Assembly: GCF_017377795.1 (NCBI RefSeq)
Contig: NZ_JAFRDR010000002.1
Span: 1-64,000, forward strand
Source of the DNA: Williamsia soli
GTDB taxonomy: Bacteria; Actinomycetota; Actinomycetes; Mycobacteriales; Mycobacteriaceae
Direction of reading: 5' to 3'
Length of the DNA stretch: 64,000 nt
Positions 28,311 to 37,726 of this stretch are shown piece by piece (the first letter of the stretch is position 1; each line of letters starts with the position of its first letter). Under the pieces are notes generated by a model, which saw only the letters and a list, made by a program, of their open reading frames with translations, did not search any database and was not told the origin of the DNA. The translations under genes were made by a program, and so were the position numbers.

Positions 28311-29664
28311 CAAGAACCGGCGGCGCCTGAAGTCGGTGCGCGCTCGCATCACCCTCATTGCCACCGCAGTCGTGACGCTTGCACTCGTCGTCGGGGGAGT
28401 TGCCTTCGTCATGATCCTCTCCGCCACGCTGCGCGACTCCGCCGAATCAGCCGCCGACAGTGAGGCTTCTCGCTACGAGACGATCGTCGAACAAGCGGGC
28501 GGGGCGACGGAGGCCGCAGCCGCGTTGGCCGACATCGACGGATACGCGCAACTGCTATCTGCAGGCCGAGTCGTCGGCGCGACCGATGAACTCGACGACG
28601 CCAGGCCACTGGTGACAGGTGACTTGGATGACCCCGCGGCCGTGACGGTCATCGAGTCCGATGGTGACGAGGGTGACCGGCTGGTCGTCGTCACGAAGGA
28701 ACGCGATGACGGAACAGTGCTGGTGGCGGGCGTCGACGACGAGACCCGCGCCGATGCCGTGGACGCCACCCGCACACTGCTCTTCTTTGCGGTGCCGGTC
28801 GTTGTCCTCCTCGTTGGTCTGACGTGCTGGATCGTGGTCGGCCGTGCGTTGCGGCCGGTCGAGCGTTTGCGCCGTGAAGCCGAACAGGTCACCGCCGCTG
28901 ACCTGAGCCGTCGCGTCGAAGTCCCTGGTTCGGGCGATGAGGTAGACCGGCTGGCATCGACCCTCAACGGCTTGCTCGGCAGGCTGGAGACGTCGCAGGT
29001 GCGCCAGCGCCGTTTCGTCTCGGACGCATCGCACGAATTGCGTTCGCCCATCAGCTCGTTGCGTCAGAACGCGGAGGTCGCACTGTCGTATCCCGGTCAG
29101 ATTCCGCCGGATCAGTTCGCGTCGACGGTGAAAGCCGAGTCCGAACGTATGGCCGGCCTGGTCGACGGGTTGCTGCTGTTGGCCCGCGCCGACGAGGCGA
29201 CTCTGCACCTGACGTTGCGCGAGACCGATCTCGACGACGCCGCACTCCGCGAGGTGAGCCGAGTTCGCGCCGAATCGACTGAGCTGACCGTCGACGGCTC
29301 GAGGATCGAGGCTGTTCGGGTGAACGGTGATGAGGCGATGCTTGCTCGCGCCCTACGCAACCTGGTCGACAATGCCGTTCGACACGCCGCCGGCCGGGTC
29401 GCGATCGCCACCCACGTCGAGGAGGGACGCACGCCGGTTGCCGTGATCGCGGTCGAAGACGACGGAGCGGGCGTTCCGCGGGACCAGCGTGAGCGCGTCT
29501 TCGAACGTTTTGTGCGGCTGGACGAATCGCGCGCCCGCGACGCCGGAGGAGCAGGTCTCGGGCTTGCCATCGTTGCCGAAATCGCCGCGACCCATCGTGG
29601 TTCGGTTCGAGTGGTCGACAGTGCGCTCGGCGGAGCACGTTTCGAGATCAGATTGCCTGTGTGA
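28303..29664 (+). CDS. Membrane sensor histidine kinase
   Basis: About 453 aa from ATG 28303. Two transmembrane helices (about 17-40 and 159-180) bracket a 118-residue extracytoplasmic sensor rich in Asp/Glu. A HAMP linker (RALRPVERLRREAEQV) leads to the H-box FVSDASHELRSPI with H244, N-box NLVDNAVRHA and G-boxes (DDGAGV, GAGLGLAIV). It phosphorylates the upstream response regulator, with which it overlaps. The acidic sensor and the downstream acidic PepSY protein hint at cation sensing; that is inference. Confidence 0.93.
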   Translation: MRDKNRRRLKSVRARITLIATAVVTLALVVGGVAFVMILSATLRDSAESAADSEASRYETIVEQAGGATEAAAALADIDGYAQLLSAGRVVGATDELDDARPLVTGDLDDPAAVTVIESDGDEGDRLVVVTKERDDGTVLVAGVDDETRADAVDATRTLLFFAVPVVVLLVGLTCWIVVGRALRPVERLRREAEQVTAADLSRRVEVPGSGDEVDRLASTLNGLLGRLETSQVRQRRFVSDASHELRSPISSLRQNAEVALSYPGQIPPDQFASTVKAESERMAGLVDGLLLLARADEATLHLTLRETDLDDAALREVSRVRAESTELTVDGSRIEAVRVNGDEAMLARALRNLVDNAVRHAAGRVAIATHVEEGRTPVAVIAVEDDGAGVPRDQRERVFERFVRLDESRARDAGGAGLGLAIVAEIAATHRGSVRVVDSALGGARFEIRLPV

Positions 29665-29676
29665 GCTCGCAGCGGA

Positions 29677-29693
29677 TTCAGGCTGGATTCAGC
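29677..29693 (+). promoter_or_regulatory. Direct repeat upstream of the PepSY gene (response-regulator box)
   Basis: TTCAGG (29677-29682) and TTCAGC (29688-29693) stand 11 bp apart, within the larger repeat GGATTCAG. It matches the repeat before the response-regulator gene and lies 48 bp before the PepSY start. Confidence 0.55.
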
Positions 29694-29741
29694 GAACGCG
29701 CGAGAAGGTGATGCCAACGCCCCAACGAGAAGGAGCATCAC

Positions 29742-30332
29742 ATGCCCAAGAAGACCATCGTCATCGCCGGTGTCGCCACCGCAGCAGTCCTGGCCCTCGG
29801 CGGCACAGGTATTGCCTACGCCGTCACCGACGGTTTCGCGGGATCAGATGACCTGGGCGGGAACGACCTGGACCGGGCCACGACCGCGGCGATCGCCGAG
29901 GTCGGTGGCGGGTCGGTCACGAGCGCGGACAAGGACGACGACGGCATCACCACCTACGACCTCGACGTCATCGGGTCAGACGGGGTCGAGTACGAGATCA
30001 CCCTCGACGAAGGTTTCAAGGTCTTGAAGGTCGATCGTGATGACGACGATGCCGAGCCGACGAACGGCGACCAGACCGCGCCTGCCGCGGCGCCCACCAG
30101 CGCACCGCCGGTCGCCGCGCCGGTGGATCCCGACGATCTCGTCGGCGAAGAACTCCAGCGGGCCTCCGACGCCGCGATCGCAGCTGCCGGCGGCGGGACG
30201 GTGACCGATGCCGAACGCAGCGACGATCCCGGCCACGCGTTCGACGTCGAGGTGCGTCTTGCCGACGGTTCTGAGGTGGATGTCGACCTCAACGCCGACT
30301 TCGGTGTGCTGACCATCGACACCGATCGCTAA
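29742..30332 (+). CDS. Exported PepSY-domain protein
   Basis: 196 aa. A hydrophobic signal or anchor (about 7-28) is followed by two PepSY-like modules (about 42-98 and 134-195), each with the pattern ATTAAIAEVGGGSV then DDDGITTYDLDVIGSDGVEYEI-like strands, joined by a Pro/Ala linker. Strongly acidic. PepSY proteins often accompany two-component systems as regulators, metal binders or protease inhibitors. The two modules look like an internal duplication. An AAGGAG site lies just upstream of the ATG. Confidence 0.85.
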   Translation: MPKKTIVIAGVATAAVLALGGTGIAYAVTDGFAGSDDLGGNDLDRATTAAIAEVGGGSVTSADKDDDGITTYDLDVIGSDGVEYEITLDEGFKVLKVDRDDDDAEPTNGDQTAPAAAPTSAPPVAAPVDPDDLVGEELQRASDAAIAAAGGGTVTDAERSDDPGHAFDVEVRLADGSEVDVDLNADFGVLTIDTDR

Positions 30333-30552
30333 CGGGAGACGATGCCCAGAGCTGTCAGGGGTTCTCGGCGAGGTCGGATCGCACCTGACGGCGAAGTAGT
30401 CTTGAAGTTGCTTGAAAAAACTCGCATTTCAGATTCAAAGTGGTGGACCAAGCGAATACTCGGCCACCGCGGGAGTTTTAGGTTTTCTATTTGAGCTGCT
30501 CGCGACACAAAAGAGTTTGGGAAGCGCGAGTCACATCCTGCTACCCAGCAGG
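30333..30552. other. Left border of the A+T-rich island, no gene seen
   Basis: Base composition changes from G+C-rich to clearly A+T-richer around 30400 (runs such as TTGAAAAAACT and TTTTAGGTTTTC). It holds no credible reading frame, and I found no flanking direct repeat, integrase or tRNA at this edge. Confidence 0.5.
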
Positions 30553-33500
30553 CTACCCATTTGCCAGCCATTTCTCTCGCTTCGCTATCGCCCCCACTGT
30601 CGAAATTGATCTCTGATGAGCTGCAGAAATTGTCTGGTCCGCGGCATGGAGAAGCGAACTGGGGTAGCGATCAGGGTCCGCAAGAACGCGATTGGCGGCC
30701 TCTTTCGGCATTCTTGCGAGAGCGTTTGGCTGGAGACCGACGTACGGGTCGTCGCTGCTGGCGAAAAATCGTGCGATGTCCTTTAGGTACGATTCCCAGA
30801 CTTCACCGCTATCACCTGACGGCGGGCTACTGTGAATCCACTCTAGCGCGATGTTTGCCAGTACTGGATCGGTTTCTAGTTGTAAGCTGGTAATCGAACG
30901 CATCGCGCGAACGCGTATCGCATATGTAGATCGAACCGCGATGCTGAAATGCAGACGGGGTGAATCAACGGCATCCAAAATTACGTTGGCAATCTTGGTG
31001 GGTATGCTGCTTCCGGGAGCTTTCGCTATGGCATTGAAGATAAGCCGGAACGATGTACTAGACTGTGTGTCACAAACTTGAAGCGAGAGCATCGCTAGAT
31101 TGCGTAATACCGCTGGCGTTGCAACTTGGAGTAATAGCATCAGCCATGCACTTTTGGGTAGCGTTTCCGAGTGCTCGTGTTGATCACGCCACCAATCTGT
31201 TTCAGCCCTATGATTGAGTGCCTTGAAGGCGATCGAGATGGGGTCGGTTGCCTCCGTATCGTCAACTTTCTTGTACGAGGTAGAAATGCGACCTAAAGCT
31301 AGGCTGGCAAGCTTCCAGGACAGCCAGGTGCGGCCTAGTGCTTTTTCGAACGATTGCAGCGCGGACATCCAAGGTGCGGGGGTATCGACGTAACTCCTGC
31401 GTCTCGATCTTGAGGTAAGATCGCTAATTTCGGAGACCATCGTCCTTAACTTTGGCTCTACTACTATGGAGTCCTTCACCTTTTCGTCAATGTCCTCGAA
31501 TATGTAGGACGAGCCCGGACGAAAGAACGAGAAGCTGTAGATGTTAAGTGCACGACTCACTGGCGTCAACGGTCCACCAACCCACTCGAACGCGAAATTA
31601 CAATCCGCAGCCTCCCTCGTAGCAGTCAACTGCTCCTCTGCCGATGATAGAACTGCCGGGTGACCGCCCAGAACAAAGTTTGCCCAAATATCGGGCGATC
31701 TTGAAGCGATTTTTCTTGCGAGGCTGTTCTCGAGGCTACTCACCGATCGAGTATCTAAGCCTACTTCCAACCAGCGTTCGAAAGCGAGGTCGTCGGTTTC
31801 GGTTAGGCTTGGCATACTATCGCGCCAGGCTTTAAAGCGCACAGCATCGGGAGCGATATACGCCAAAAGAAAACCGGCCTCCCTTCGAGCGGCGCGAGAA
31901 GGCAGCGAGTGGCATCTCTCCACGAGGGCTTTGACGGCTGTGTCCAGACCGCAGTCGTCCGGAAGCATTAGTTCTACCGAGTTGTCCGTGACAAATCTTC
32001 GGTGAAATGCGTATCTTAGCGCGAGACCGTCGATCGTGTGAGAAGCGACTTGCCGCGTCAATCGAGGCGCCTGATGAAAGACACGGTCGGAAAGTAGCGA
32101 CGTCGCAACCGCTCTTGGAAACGACGATTTTGCTCCATTCCCAGTCTCGATCAGGTCCACTACTTGGCTCGCCAGCCCAGCCAGTTCTCCTACTGAGTAG
32201 CACCCCGCGTAGAAGCGAGTTACATTCAGCCAGTAACCACTGGGGGCAATGGCGTCGAATATTTCAAGTTTCGTACCCTTTTTGGGATTTCCAACCGGGC
32301 TGTACGGTGCTGTATTGTACAGGTGGCGTGCCGCAAAATATTCGCGCAGAGGTTGGACCTCGAATTCGAACGTGCCTTCTACCCTGCTCACCAGGGCGAC
32401 TATTCGTTGTACTACTCCTGTCACGAGATCGTCGAGAACACCTGTGTCGTGTTCTCTGGATGTGAGAAAATTCTCAATCATCGATCGAAGAGCTTCGTCT
32501 GTAACCCGGCCGCCGTTACCTCGCGACTCTGCTGACGAGTGAATTTTCCATGCCAGGAATCCGTGTAGATCTATTAGCAGCTGCCGGTTCTCTAGCACGG
32601 CTTTATTCTTGTCGGCCTCCCTATTAAAGAACACATCTATATAACTGTCGTACAGTTCTGTTCGATGATCTGGCAGCGCTTGGCCTCTTATATGCACAAG
32701 ATTCAAGAGAATTGTAAGCTGCATTGCGTTTCGCGCCAGATCGCGGATATGTGCTCGCGATAGCTTTGTTCGTAGAACTCGTTTCATTTCATCAATATCA
32801 AACTGGGAGATCTTACGCGCCCTACTCCAGCGGTCGGTGTACTCGAACACTAAGTCTTCGTTTATTGAGTTTAGAGTCAGATAGACCCAAGATTCGGAGG
32901 AGAACCGGGGAGAGTTCGCGACTGCAGCAGGCCGGCTTGTCACTACCATCTGCGTTCTCGGTGCCGTTGCTGCCAGGCGGTTGCCAGCGCTCATAGCGGC
33001 TTCAACTACAGTTCGCCTGTCCGTAAGTGCCGCAACTTCGTCCAGGCCATCAAGAAAAATTAGAGTCGAGGTGGTCGAGAAGACGAGTAGGAGATCATCG
33101 ACGGTGAAAGATTGTCCGCCGGACAGATGGGAAATCTGCCGTGCTAGAAATGACTCGAGGCTTGGTGTGGACGATGGGTCAACCTCGGTTCCAGATATCG
33201 GATCAATCCTTTGGAGCCACAGTGAAAAATCTCGCAGGTCAACTTTAAAAGGAATTCTAGCCGGGACTAGTCGGTGTTTGGCGGGAACTTGATCAAGTTG
33301 TGTCTTTCCAAGGAATTTCATCCGTTGTACTTGGCAGACATACTGCGCCAGGGTTGATTTTCCTTGTCCTGGTGCTCCCTCAATCACCACCCGACTCAGT
33401 CCACTTTGCGCGGCAGGGTGCAAAAGGAGGGTAGCTCCCCCCACTTCGTATCGTCCGTGCACTGAGTGGGAACCGCCACTCATTTCGTCCTCTATGACTT

Positions 33501-34212
33501 GGCTGAAGGTCTCATCGACCGCGTCATTGTTTCTAGTTCCTCGTGTATGGAAGACTCCGTGGCCGATTGGAACGTCAATGAATAGAGATAGTAACGCACT
33601 AGATTGCAGATCAGCTTGTTTGAACTTCACGTATTCGTCAATTTCGTACTGAGCCGTTAGGTAGCCTGTAACCGCTAGAAGTCTGCGGTGGGATGACTCG
33701 CCCAACCCGTCCTCTATGAGACGGCGAAGTACGTCTGCGCTAGTCAAGATCTCAGAGAATATCCACTTGAGGTCGTAGGCGTTATTCAGCCTAGCGTCAA
33801 TATCGTTTCGCCACCAAATCTTACACGGAATGGGTACATTCTCATCGACGTATCGTTGTGTCTTGTCCATTGCGCCGGCGTCGAGAGCCGAAGATCCTGC
33901 GAGATTTGTGAGAATGATATATTGGCTTGCGCCGCGTTCTTTTAGTATCTCAATCTTTGGTATTTCCTTCTTGATTGCTTCGGTGAGAATCTTATGAGGG
34001 TCGTCGTTGGTGAATCGTTCGCGTTTGAATTTTACTTGGAAAACGATGCAGTCGGATGGTCCTTGTCTGCTAAGGCCATCGCGACCGCCATCCTTTTGTC
34101 CGACGGGGTAGCATTGAAGCGCTGGATAATCGCGCGACAAGAGTGCTTGACAAAACTCCTGGAACCGATCGGGGGTGAAACGTTCGTAATCGTATTGCAT
34201 CCGATACTCCAT
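30553..34212 (-). CDS. Mrr-like nuclease-NACHT STAND NTPase, probable anti-phage NLR-like sensor
   Basis: 1219 aa. Residues about 1-150 resemble an Mrr-type PD-(D/E)xK endonuclease: FTPDRFQEF with E19, GGRD with D45, and FQVKFK with Q59 and K61, then the WWRNDIDARL segment common to nuclease-STAND proteins. Residues about 272-480 are a NACHT ATPase: Walker A GAPGQGKST (279-287), Walker B LIFLDGLDE (384-392) and sensor VVTSRP (423-428). The last ~650 residues are helical, without known domains, and would serve as the ligand sensor. Bacterial NACHT and Avs proteins of this plan sense phage proteins and degrade DNA; activity here is inference. ATG 34200, with GGAG 6 nt upstream, is an alternative start. 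Codon use and composition are unlike all neighbours, indicating transfer. Confidence 0.88.
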   Translation of the reverse strand: MEYRMQYDYERFTPDRFQEFCQALLSRDYPALQCYPVGQKDGGRDGLSRQGPSDCIVFQVKFKRERFTNDDPHKILTEAIKKEIPKIEILKERGASQYIILTNLAGSSALDAGAMDKTQRYVDENVPIPCKIWWRNDIDARLNNAYDLKWIFSEILTSADVLRRLIEDGLGESSHRRLLAVTGYLTAQYEIDEYVKFKQADLQSSALLSLFIDVPIGHGVFHTRGTRNNDAVDETFSQVIEDEMSGGSHSVHGRYEVGGATLLLHPAAQSGLSRVVIEGAPGQGKSTLAQYVCQVQRMKFLGKTQLDQVPAKHRLVPARIPFKVDLRDFSLWLQRIDPISGTEVDPSSTPSLESFLARQISHLSGGQSFTVDDLLLVFSTTSTLIFLDGLDEVAALTDRRTVVEAAMSAGNRLAATAPRTQMVVTSRPAAVANSPRFSSESWVYLTLNSINEDLVFEYTDRWSRARKISQFDIDEMKRVLRTKLSRAHIRDLARNAMQLTILLNLVHIRGQALPDHRTELYDSYIDVFFNREADKNKAVLENRQLLIDLHGFLAWKIHSSAESRGNGGRVTDEALRSMIENFLTSREHDTGVLDDLVTGVVQRIVALVSRVEGTFEFEVQPLREYFAARHLYNTAPYSPVGNPKKGTKLEIFDAIAPSGYWLNVTRFYAGCYSVGELAGLASQVVDLIETGNGAKSSFPRAVATSLLSDRVFHQAPRLTRQVASHTIDGLALRYAFHRRFVTDNSVELMLPDDCGLDTAVKALVERCHSLPSRAARREAGFLLAYIAPDAVRFKAWRDSMPSLTETDDLAFERWLEVGLDTRSVSSLENSLARKIASRSPDIWANFVLGGHPAVLSSAEEQLTATREAADCNFAFEWVGGPLTPVSRALNIYSFSFFRPGSSYIFEDIDEKVKDSIVVEPKLRTMVSEISDLTSRSRRRSYVDTPAPWMSALQSFEKALGRTWLSWKLASLALGRISTSYKKVDDTEATDPISIAFKALNHRAETDWWRDQHEHSETLPKSAWLMLLLQVATPAVLRNLAMLSLQVCDTQSSTSFRLIFNAIAKAPGSSIPTKIANVILDAVDSPRLHFSIAVRSTYAIRVRAMRSITSLQLETDPVLANIALEWIHSSPPSGDSGEVWESYLKDIARFFASSDDPYVGLQPNALARMPKEAANRVLADPDRYPSSLLHAADQTISAAHQRSISTVGAIAKREKWLANG

Positions 34213-34508
34213 CTCTTGGGCACCCGGTGCGTCACGAAGCTCTGCGTTCGCGAGGCGGGCGTACCGGATCGCCTCCGATCCAATCTTGGTGATAATAGTG
34301 CACGGTTACCCATCTCAGGTCTGCCACGTGATTGTGGCATCGGTGGCGAGCCCTTCCCTGGGACGACAGGCTTGGTGGCAGTCTTCGATCTTTCAGTTCG
34401 AGTCACGAATAAGTTGTGGTGCACCCTCTTCTAACTTCTGGTTGGTACTTCAGGCAGAAACCCGGCTGTCGTGCAGAAGCGTCAGCAACCTTCGGTAGGG
34501 TTCACCGG
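34213..34508. other. Intergenic region between the NACHT gene and tex
   Basis: This 296-bp divergent gap should hold both promoters. On the minus strand TATTAT (34297-34292) is the best -10 candidate for the NACHT gene. Composition returns to high G+C near 34440. Short frames in it look like chance. No direct repeat marking an insertion was seen. Confidence 0.4.
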
Positions 34509-36890
34509 GTGAATTCGATCGCAGCTGTGAAGTCCGTGAATGCCCGCATCGCCGAGGAACTGTCTGTCGCAGAATCGCAGGTGGCGGCGGCCGTTCGACT
34601 GCTCGACGAGGGGTCGACGGTGCCGTTCATCGCGCGGTATCGCAAGGAGGTCACCGGCAGCCTCGACGACGCTCAGCTGCGGTTGCTCGACGAACGTCTT
34701 CGTTATCTGCGCGAACTCGACGAACGTCGCACCGCGGTCCTGGCGTCCATCGAGGAGCAAGGCAAGCTGACCGATGAGTTGAAGGCCGCGCTGAATGCTG
34801 CGGAGACCAAGTCGCGGGTCGAGGACATCTACCTGCCATACAAGCCCAAGCGCCGGACCAAGGCCCAGATCGCCCGGGAGAACGGCCTCGAGCCGCTCGC
34901 AGATCGGCTTCTCGCCGACCCGTCGCTGGTTCCGGAAGAGGTGGCGGCAGAATACGTCGCCGGGGAGGTCCCGGATGTGGACAAGGCACTCGAGGGTGCA
35001 CGTCACATCCTGATCGAGCGCGTATCGGAAGATGCCGAGCTGGTGGGTGCTGTCCGGGAGAAGTTCTGGGCCGAGGGTGCCCTGCGAACCCAACCGCGCA
35101 CCGAAGAGGTCGGGAAAAGTGCTGCAGCACAGAAGTTCCGTGACTACTTCGACTTCTCCGAACCGCTGGAGAAGATGCCATCCCACCGCGTCCTTGCCGT
35201 CATGCGCGGCGAGAAGGAAGAAATCCTCTCGCTGAGTCTCGACGGTGGCGAGGACGAGGCGTATCAGGCGATGGTGGCGGCGACCCTCGGTGTCGACACC
35301 ACGCAAACCGGCCCGACCACCCCCTGGCTGCTGGGCACCGCCCGGTTGGCATGGCGAGCGAAACTGATGATCACCGCGACGCTGGACGCCCGAGTGCGTC
35401 TGCGCAAACGCGCCGAAGACGATGCAGTCGCCGTGTTCGCCGAGAATCTCGGCGACCTGCTGCTGGCCGCTCCCGCCGGGGCACGCACCACCCTCGGCCT
35501 CGACCCGGGTTTCCGCACGGGTGTGAAGGTGGCCGTGGTCGACGGCACCGGCAAGGTCCTCGACACCGCGGTGATCTACCCCCATCAGCCACAGAAGCAG
35601 TGGGACGCCGCACGTGCGACCCTCGGCGCACTCGTCGCGCGCCACGGCATCGAGCTGATCGCAGTCGGGAACGGCACAGCCTCCCGGGAGACCGATGCCC
35701 TGGCGACAGAATTGATCGCCGACGTCCAGAAGTCCGGTGGCACCCTCACCAAAGCAATGGTCAGTGAGGCCGGCGCCTCGGTGTACTCCGCGTCGGAATA
35801 CGCATCGCGCGAGTTCCCGGACATGGACGTCTCGCTGCGCGGCGCGGTCTCCATCGCCCGTCGCCTCCAGGACCCCCTGGCTGAGCTGGTCAAGATCGAA
35901 CCCAAGTCGATCGGTGTCGGTCAGTATCAGCACGACGTGACGCCGGGCGTGCTCGCGCGCAGCCTCGACGCGGTTGTCGAAGATGCGGTGAACGCGGTCG
36001 GCGTCGACCTCAACACCGCGTCCGTCCCGTTGCTGGCCCGGGTCTCCGGGGTGACGACGACCCTGGCCGAAGCGATCGTGGCGCATCGAGACAGCACCGG
36101 ACCCTTCAAGAGCCGCAAAGCCCTCTTGAAGGTTCCGCGCCTGGGACCCAAGGCATTCGAGCAGTGCGCAGGCTTTCTGCGCATCCGAGAAGGCGACGAC
36201 CCGCTGGACGCCTCGGGCGTGCACCCGGAGGCCTATCCCGTGGTCCGGAAGATCCTCGACCGGTCGGGGGTGTCGCTGGCCGAACTGATCGGCAATGAGC
36301 GGACGCTGCGCACGCTGCGGCCGGCCGAGTTCGCCGACGACCGCTTCGGCGTTCCGACGGTCACCGACATCCTCGCGGAGTTGGAGAAACCGGGCCGCGA
36401 CCCACGACCGGCGTTTGCCACTGCCACCTTCGCTGCCGGTGTGGAGAAGGTCGCCGACCTCAAGCCCGGCATGGTGCTCGAGGGCGTGGTCACCAATGTC
36501 GCTGCTTTCGGCGCATTCGTGGATGTCGGCGTCCATCAGGACGGGCTGGTGCACGTCTCGGCCATGGCCAACAAGTTCGTGTCCGACCCGCATGAGGTCG
36601 TGAAGTCAGGGCAGGTCGTCCGGGTCAAGGTGATGGAGGTCGACGTCGACCGGCAGCGAATCGGTCTGTCGCTGCGACTCGATGACGAACCCGGTGCGGG
36701 CAAGCCCAAACCAGAACAGCGGTCGAACAATTCGGGCCAGCGTCCAGGCAAACGCCCCGAAGGCCGTAACCAACCGAACCAGCGCAATCAAGGCCGGCGC
36801 GACAACAATTCCGGACGTAAACCGGCCGCAGCGCCTGCTGCGAACGGCTCACTGGCACAAGCGCTTCGCGATGCGGGATTCGGCAAGTAG
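34509..36890 (+). CDS. tex: Tex family RNA-binding transcription accessory protein
   Basis: About 793 aa from GTG 34509. Domain order fits Tex: N-terminal helix bundle (FIARYRKEVTGSLDDAQLR), YqgF/RuvC-like domain (LGLDPGFRTGVKVAVVD), helix-hairpin-helix (VPLLARVSGVTTTLAEAIV, then KSRKALLKVPRLGPKAFEQCAGFLR in part) and a C-terminal S1 domain (GMVLEGVVTNVAAFGAFVDVG). A 70-residue Asn/Gln/Arg/Pro-rich tail follows. Upstream in-frame starts from 34416 lie in island-like DNA and are unlikely. The stop is 1 bp from the convergent MBL gene. Confidence 0.94.
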   Translation: MNSIAAVKSVNARIAEELSVAESQVAAAVRLLDEGSTVPFIARYRKEVTGSLDDAQLRLLDERLRYLRELDERRTAVLASIEEQGKLTDELKAALNAAETKSRVEDIYLPYKPKRRTKAQIARENGLEPLADRLLADPSLVPEEVAAEYVAGEVPDVDKALEGARHILIERVSEDAELVGAVREKFWAEGALRTQPRTEEVGKSAAAQKFRDYFDFSEPLEKMPSHRVLAVMRGEKEEILSLSLDGGEDEAYQAMVAATLGVDTTQTGPTTPWLLGTARLAWRAKLMITATLDARVRLRKRAEDDAVAVFAENLGDLLLAAPAGARTTLGLDPGFRTGVKVAVVDGTGKVLDTAVIYPHQPQKQWDAARATLGALVARHGIELIAVGNGTASRETDALATELIADVQKSGGTLTKAMVSEAGASVYSASEYASREFPDMDVSLRGAVSIARRLQDPLAELVKIEPKSIGVGQYQHDVTPGVLARSLDAVVEDAVNAVGVDLNTASVPLLARVSGVTTTLAEAIVAHRDSTGPFKSRKALLKVPRLGPKAFEQCAGFLRIREGDDPLDASGVHPEAYPVVRKILDRSGVSLAELIGNERTLRTLRPAEFADDRFGVPTVTDILAELEKPGRDPRPAFATATFAAGVEKVADLKPGMVLEGVVTNVAAFGAFVDVGVHQDGLVHVSAMANKFVSDPHEVVKSGQVVRVKVMEVDVDRQRIGLSLRLDDEPGAGKPKPEQRSNNSGQRPGKRPEGRNQPNQRNQGRRDNNSGRKPAAAPAANGSLAQALRDAGFGK

Positions 36891-36891
36891 C

Positions 36892-37689
36892 TCACGTGTC
36901 GAGCGCGTCACCGGGCGCGATCTCGGTGGCGCGCACTCCGGCACGGGCGGCGAGAGAGACGAACTCCCCGCCGGGGCCGAAAAATCGATCGGGCTTGATC
37001 AGGTCGAGCCCTATCGGCCACAGCGTTCCGAAATGAATCGGTACCGCATGGCGCGCGGACACCTCCTGCGCTGCGCGCACAGCCCGCTCCGGATCCATAT
37101 GTCCCACCCCGAGAGTGGGTCCCCAGCCGCCCACGGGTAGCAAGGCGAGGTCGACATCGGAGACCCAGTCGCGCAAAGCGGGGTAGAGGTCGGTGTCGCC
37201 GGCGAAGTAGGTGCGCTGATCACCGGAAATCACGTACCCCAAGGCCGAGGTGATGGCGGGGCCGCGTCGCCACCGCCGGCCGTCGTGGTCGGCAGGTACA
37301 GCGCGGATCGTCACGTTGCCGATGGGCACCTCGTCGCCCGCGCGCACCTCGACCAGCTGGTCGCCGAGGCCACGCAGCGATGGGAGTGCATCGGGAGCTC
37401 CGGCGGGGACCACGATCGGCACGTCGTGGGACAGCAGACGCAGCGACCGCAGATGCGTGTGGTCGGCGTGCAGGTGCGACAGCAGGACCGCGTTGGGGGT
37501 GTGTACTTCTGCGCCTGCGGGGTTCGGACCACGTCGGCGTCGTAGATGCGCGACCCGCGAGGTGAGGACCGGGTCGGTGAGCACCACGGTTCCACGATCT
37601 CGAATGAGAACGCTCGCATGTCCGAGCCAGCGAACCGCGGGCCGCGCGCGGGCGCTGTCTGCGTCGTTGTCCCGGGGTATGGCGACCAT
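36892..37689 (-). CDS. MBL-fold metal-dependent hydrolase (UlaG/RomA-like)
   Basis: About 265 aa from ATG 37689. The motif SHLHADHTHL supplies metal ligands, with later ligand His/Asp in FAGDTDLYPAL and PIHFGT. The opening VRWLGHASVLI and the VPADHDGRRW segment are typical of the UlaG/NAPE-PLD-like lactonase or phosphodiesterase branch. Upstream in-frame starts (38136) run antisense through the next gene and are rejected. It is divergent from the 37727 gene with a 37-bp gap. Confidence 0.88.
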   Translation of the reverse strand: MVAIPRDNDADSARARPAVRWLGHASVLIRDRGTVVLTDPVLTSRVAHLRRRRGPNPAGAEVHTPNAVLLSHLHADHTHLRSLRLLSHDVPIVVPAGAPDALPSLRGLGDQLVEVRAGDEVPIGNVTIRAVPADHDGRRWRRGPAITSALGYVISGDQRTYFAGDTDLYPALRDWVSDVDLALLPVGGWGPTLGVGHMDPERAVRAAQEVSARHAVPIHFGTLWPIGLDLIKPDRFFGPGGEFVSLAARAGVRATEIAPGDALDT

Positions 37690-37726
37690 GGGCACTACGA
37701 TCCCAGAGATCAGCGAAGGGGGTGCG

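Noticed and set aside
34032-34424. Small leftward open frame overlapping the 5' end of the NACHT gene
   Set aside because: Low-complexity, different frame from the NACHT protein, no ribosome site and no motif; probably chance.
34482-36593. Long open frame antisense to tex
   Set aside because: Tex shows all its domains on the plus strand; the opposite frame has no ribosome site and shadow-type composition.
37250-37726. N-terminal extension of the phosphodiesterase gene upstream of 37727
   Set aside because: The extension would run antisense through the MBL gene; ATG 37727 has a good AAGGGGG site and begins the first membrane helix.
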